A stretch of 8,156 nucleotides of DNA from an uncultured Bacilli bacterium (GTDB taxonomy: Bacteria > Bacillota_I > Bacilli_A > RF39 > UBA660), in NCBI GenBank assembly GCA_948497845.1, contig CAOOMX010000010.1, forward strand, positions 27,699 to 35,854. The letters run 5' to 3'. The position numbers and the translations under genes are program-made. The notes below the pieces were generated by a model. The model did not search any database. It had not been told where the DNA came from and worked only from the letters and a program-made list of their open reading frames with translations. Below, in pieces: positions 5,955 through 8,156 of this stretch; position 1 is the stretch's first letter, and every line of letters begins with the position of its first letter.

Positions 5955-8003
5955 ATGAAAAAGAGCAGATTGCAAAAAATATCAATAGGTATTGGGATAT
6001 TTTCATTATTGCTAACCATCATCGGAGCAACATATGCATACTTTGCAGCAAACTTAGGTGGAGGAACAAATGCGAATATCAATGCATCAACAGGAACGAC
6101 GGATTCTCTAAGTTTTTCAGTAGGGGACGATATTGTTCTTAATGCTACAATAGAAAACTTTAAAAAAGGTGGTAATAATTTAGTAGGAACAACCAGTGCC
6201 ACAGCCACATTAAAAGCGAATAATGCAACCAATGAAGCAAGTAGTAAATATAACGTTTTCTTTATTATTGAAGAAAATGATTTTGAATATACAACTGGAG
6301 ATGGTCAAACAGAGCTACTACTTAAAGCAACAGATCCTGAAGGTAACGAAGTCACTAATATAACAGGCTTAAAGAAAGCAGAAAATGGGTTTGATATAAC
6401 AACCAGAATAGGAGGATACTTATTAGCAAGTGATTATGAAATAAAAACAACGAACACAACAGAACAAACATGGAATATAGAAATAAGTTTAATCAATTTG
6501 AGCACAGATCAAAAAGTCAATTTAGGAAAAACATTTAGTGGTAAATTTTTAATCACAACAGGTAATGAGCCAACGTATGAATTAGTTAAGATAAATTCAA
6601 TTACTCCAACAACTAATCATAATAGTATTACAGCAAGTCTAGAGTATGAAACAGGAACAAGTGAAATAGATAAGTATTACTATGCTATCGAAGAAGACGC
6701 ATCAGCAGTAGCATTATTAAGCCTTAATAAAGTGTCAAGTATAGCAGCCAAAGAACTAAACTATATAGAAAGTGAAGAACCAACCCATACTTTTGATAAT
6801 CTAAAACCAAATACAAGCTATAAAGTATATAGTTATGTAAAAGATATTTATGGAATAAACTCAAATGTTTATGAAACCAGTATAATAACAGCAGAATATA
6901 TTTTGCCAAAAGTAACAGGAATAACCAAAGAAGTAACAATAAATAGCATTAAAATAACAGCCACAGCAAGTAAAGGAACAAATGAAGTAAGTAAATATTA
7001 TTTTAGCAAAGATAATGGTGAGACATGGACAGCAGGGCAAGCATCAAACGAATATACATTTACTAATCTTTTGGAAGCAACAGAATATAAAATTAAAGTG
7101 AGAGTAAGCGATATAGAGGAGAAATACTCAACCGAATATTATGAAGCCATAAGCACAAGCAGAACAACCTTCGCGGAAGAAATTGTTAGAGCTTATGGAA
7201 CAGACGCAACCCTTTTGCATCATGATGAATCTCTAGCAAATGGAGCAAATGATGAATCGTACAGATATACAGGATCCAATCCAAATAACTATGTGTGCTT
7301 TGGAAGCCATGAAAAAACTTGTCCTGAAGCAAATCTTTATCGAATCATAGGAGTCTTCGATAATCAAGTGAAATTAATTAAAGCAACGAATGCAACTCCA
7401 GCGGAAATAGGGTCGAATGGACATGATTCAAATAACCATTTTTACTGGAGTGGCTCATCAAGTAATACATCGAATATGTGGGAAAATAGCACATTGAATA
7501 CGAAAAATTTAAATGATACATATTTAACTAATTTAGGAAGAGATTGGTCTAGTAAAATAGTGGTGACTTCATGGCAAATTGGCGGAATGACAGAAGAACA
7601 AGGGATGATAACTAATGCAAAAGTAGCATATAACTACGAACTTGGAGTAAATAAGATAAATTCAACATATGAAGCAAAGGTAGGATTACCATATGTAAGT
7701 GAATACTATTTTGCGGCACTTCCAGAATATTGGATGTATAAAGGATGGGATAATACAGGAAATGGAAATGACTACAGAAAAACAAATGAATGTAATTGGA
7801 TGTATTTAAAAAATGAGAATTACTGGACTATAACTAGAAGATCAAATAATGCAAATGCTGTATTTCGTGTTTACAATGAAGGAACTGTGGGAAGCAATTT
7901 AGCATACAATAGTCGAGGTATTAGACCGACTTTCTTATTAAGTTCGGAAGTCATAAACTTATCAGGTACAGGAACATCGACTGACCCTTATAGAATTGTG
8001 TAG
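5955..8003 (+). CDS. Secreted SipW/TasA-type modular surface protein with FN3-like and lectin-fold-like domains
   Basis: The 682-aa protein starts with a basic n-region, a hydrophobic helix and the motif IIGATYAYFAA, close to the GGTWAAF cleavage region of TasA-like substrates of the signal peptidase SipW; cleavage likely falls after Ala28. Residues about 29-200 form a Thr/Asn-rich, probably beta-sandwich domain of the kind that follows such signals. Residues about 205-315 and 318-402 look like two fibronectin-III-like modules that share a core (residues 222-248 and 329-355: NSI, GTxE, KYY in order). Residues about 410-682 form a C-terminal domain with NYVCFGS, LYRIIGVF, KVGLPYVSEYYFAA and SRGIRPTFLL, resembling DUF6273/C-type-lectin-fold domains of gut Firmicutes surface proteins; Cys448 and Cys456 could form a disulfide. 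No sortase motif or C-terminal helix is seen. AGAGG at 5944-5948 supports the start. The role is inferred as adhesion or fibre formation. Confidence 0.85.
   Translation: MKKSRLQKISIGIGIFSLLLTIIGATYAYFAANLGGGTNANINASTGTTDSLSFSVGDDIVLNATIENFKKGGNNLVGTTSATATLKANNATNEASSKYNVFFIIEENDFEYTTGDGQTELLLKATDPEGNEVTNITGLKKAENGFDITTRIGGYLLASDYEIKTTNTTEQTWNIEISLINLSTDQKVNLGKTFSGKFLITTGNEPTYELVKINSITPTTNHNSITASLEYETGTSEIDKYYYAIEEDASAVALLSLNKVSSIAAKELNYIESEEPTHTFDNLKPNTSYKVYSYVKDIYGINSNVYETSIITAEYILPKVTGITKEVTINSIKITATASKGTNEVSKYYFSKDNGETWTAGQASNEYTFTNLLEATEYKIKVRVSDIEEKYSTEYYEAISTSRTTFAEEIVRAYGTDATLLHHDESLANGANDESYRYTGSNPNNYVCFGSHEKTCPEANLYRIIGVFDNQVKLIKATNATPAEIGSNGHDSNNHFYWSGSSSNTSNMWENSTLNTKNLNDTYLTNLGRDWSSKIVVTSWQIGGMTEEQGMITNAKVAYNYELGVNKINSTYEAKVGLPYVSEYYFAALPEYWMYKGWDNTGNGNDYRKTNECNWMYLKNENYWTITRRSNNANAVFRVYNEGTVGSNLAYNSRGIRPTFLLSSEVINLSGTGTSTDPYRIV
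6018..6091 (+). repeat. Direct repeat copy 1, signal-peptide cassette
   Basis: These 74 bases match 8083-8156 at 73 positions; the only difference is A at 6030 versus G at 8095, giving Thr26 here and Ala in the second gene. The repeat starts at codon 22, inside the hydrophobic helix, and runs through the predicted cleavage site into the mature protein. Upstream sequence is unrelated between copies. Confidence 0.97.
6567..7160 (+). other. Tandem fibronectin-III-like module region of the secreted protein
   Basis: Two modules of roughly 85-110 residues follow the N-terminal domain (residues about 205-315 and 318-402). Aligned cores share Asn-Ser-Ile, then Gly-Thr-x-Glu, then Lys-Tyr-Tyr, and both end with a LKPNTSYKVYSYV or LLEATEYKIKVRV strand, a hallmark of FN3 folds. 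The first module has an insertion of about 20 residues (ASAVALLSLNKVSSIAAKEL). They probably act as spacers that project the C-terminal domain. The copies have diverged at DNA level, so this duplication is old. Confidence 0.65.
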
Positions 8004-8019
8004 AAAGTAGGAAAGACCT

Positions 8020-8156
8020 ATGAAGAAAGAGAAAAAAATACTAGTATTAACATGGATAGCAGAAATTGCTTTAATTACTTGTATCATCGGAGCAGCATAT
8101 GCATACTTTGCAGCAAACTTAGGTGGAGGAACAAATGCGAATATCAATGCATCAAC
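8020..8156 (+). CDS. Second secreted SipW-type protein, 5' part only (cut by window end)
   Basis: Forty-five codons are visible. The n-region MKKEKKI and the helix ILVLTWIAEIALITCIIGAAYAYFAA form a SipW-type signal peptide, followed by NLGGGTNANINAS, which is identical to the upstream protein. The start is supported by AGGA at 8009-8012, and the gene begins 16 bases after the upstream stop with no terminator or promoter between, so the two are likely one operon. The first 21 codons differ from the upstream gene while everything after is nearly identical in DNA. The rest of the protein is beyond the window, so its domain content is unknown; another modular surface protein is the likely guess. 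Confidence 0.85.
   Translation, partial: MKKEKKILVLTWIAEIALITCIIGAAYAYFAANLGGGTNANINAS
8083..8156 (+). repeat. Direct repeat copy 2, signal-peptide cassette
   Basis: This is the partner of 6018-6091, at 73 of 74 identity and in the same reading frame and same codon number (codon 22). It reaches the window edge still matching, so its true length is unknown. Confidence 0.97.

Noticed and set aside
5750..6232. Minus-strand open frame across the terminator, promoter and start of the secreted protein gene
   Set aside because: It is antisense to two well-supported genes and spans their regulatory region; its composition is the mirror of the Gly-rich tail and signal peptide.
6724..6939. Minus-strand Leu-rich frame inside the FN3-like region
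   Set aside because: It is antisense to a confident gene and lacks a ribosome site or promoter; the Leu/Tyr bias reflects the complement of A-rich codons.
7962..8147. Minus-strand frame over the junction of the two secreted genes
   Set aside because: It resembles the minus-strand frame near 6000-6090 only because both are antisense to the 74-base repeat.
6018..8156. CRISPR or insertion-sequence explanation of the direct repeat
   Set aside because: There are only two copies about 2 kb apart, both in frame within coding sequence, with no terminal inverted repeats, transposase or regular spacers.

Overview
The window is AT-rich DNA from a low-GC Gram-positive-type bacterium, most likely a gut Bacillota or Mycoplasmatota lineage. 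The support is Shine-Dalgarno sites of the GAGG/AAGGAGG type, sigma-A-like promoters, strongly AT-biased codons, a LemA/DUF2207 pair, and proteins with SipW-type signal peptides. Every visible tryptophan codon is TGG and the stops seen are TAA and TAG, which fits the standard bacterial code rather than the TGA=Trp code of mycoplasmas. The species cannot be named from this window.

Layout. (1) 31-972, minus strand: a cytosolic transglutaminase-like protein with its own strong promoter (1001-1029). (2) 1083-3269, plus strand: priA, the primosomal helicase, read divergently from the same short intergenic region. (3) 3341-3892 and 3938-5797: lemA followed by a membrane-anchored DUF2207 protein. 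A terminator-like hairpin starts right after the lemA stop codon, and a stronger terminator closes the DUF2207 gene. (4) 5955-8003: a large secreted protein with a SipW/TasA-type N-terminus, two fibronectin-III-like modules and a C-terminal domain that looks like a DUF6273/C-type-lectin fold. (5) 8020 to the window end: the start of a second secreted protein only 16 bases downstream, presumably in the same transcript.

The most notable signal is a 74-base direct repeat (6018-6091 and 8083-8156, 73/74 identical and still running at the window edge). It makes the second half of the signal peptide and the first mature residues of the two tandem secreted proteins nearly identical in DNA, while the first 21 codons are unrelated. 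The copies start at the same codon number in both genes. This points to recent duplication, gene conversion or cassette exchange in a tandem family of surface proteins.

How the parts fit: PriA is housekeeping and the transglutaminase-like protein has no evident link to it. LemA and DUF2207 proteins commonly occur together as an envelope-associated pair of unknown function. The secreted proteins probably depend on a SipW-like signal peptidase encoded elsewhere and may form surface or fibre components. No RNA gene, CRISPR array, transposase or origin was found, and no gap between genes exceeds about 160 bases.
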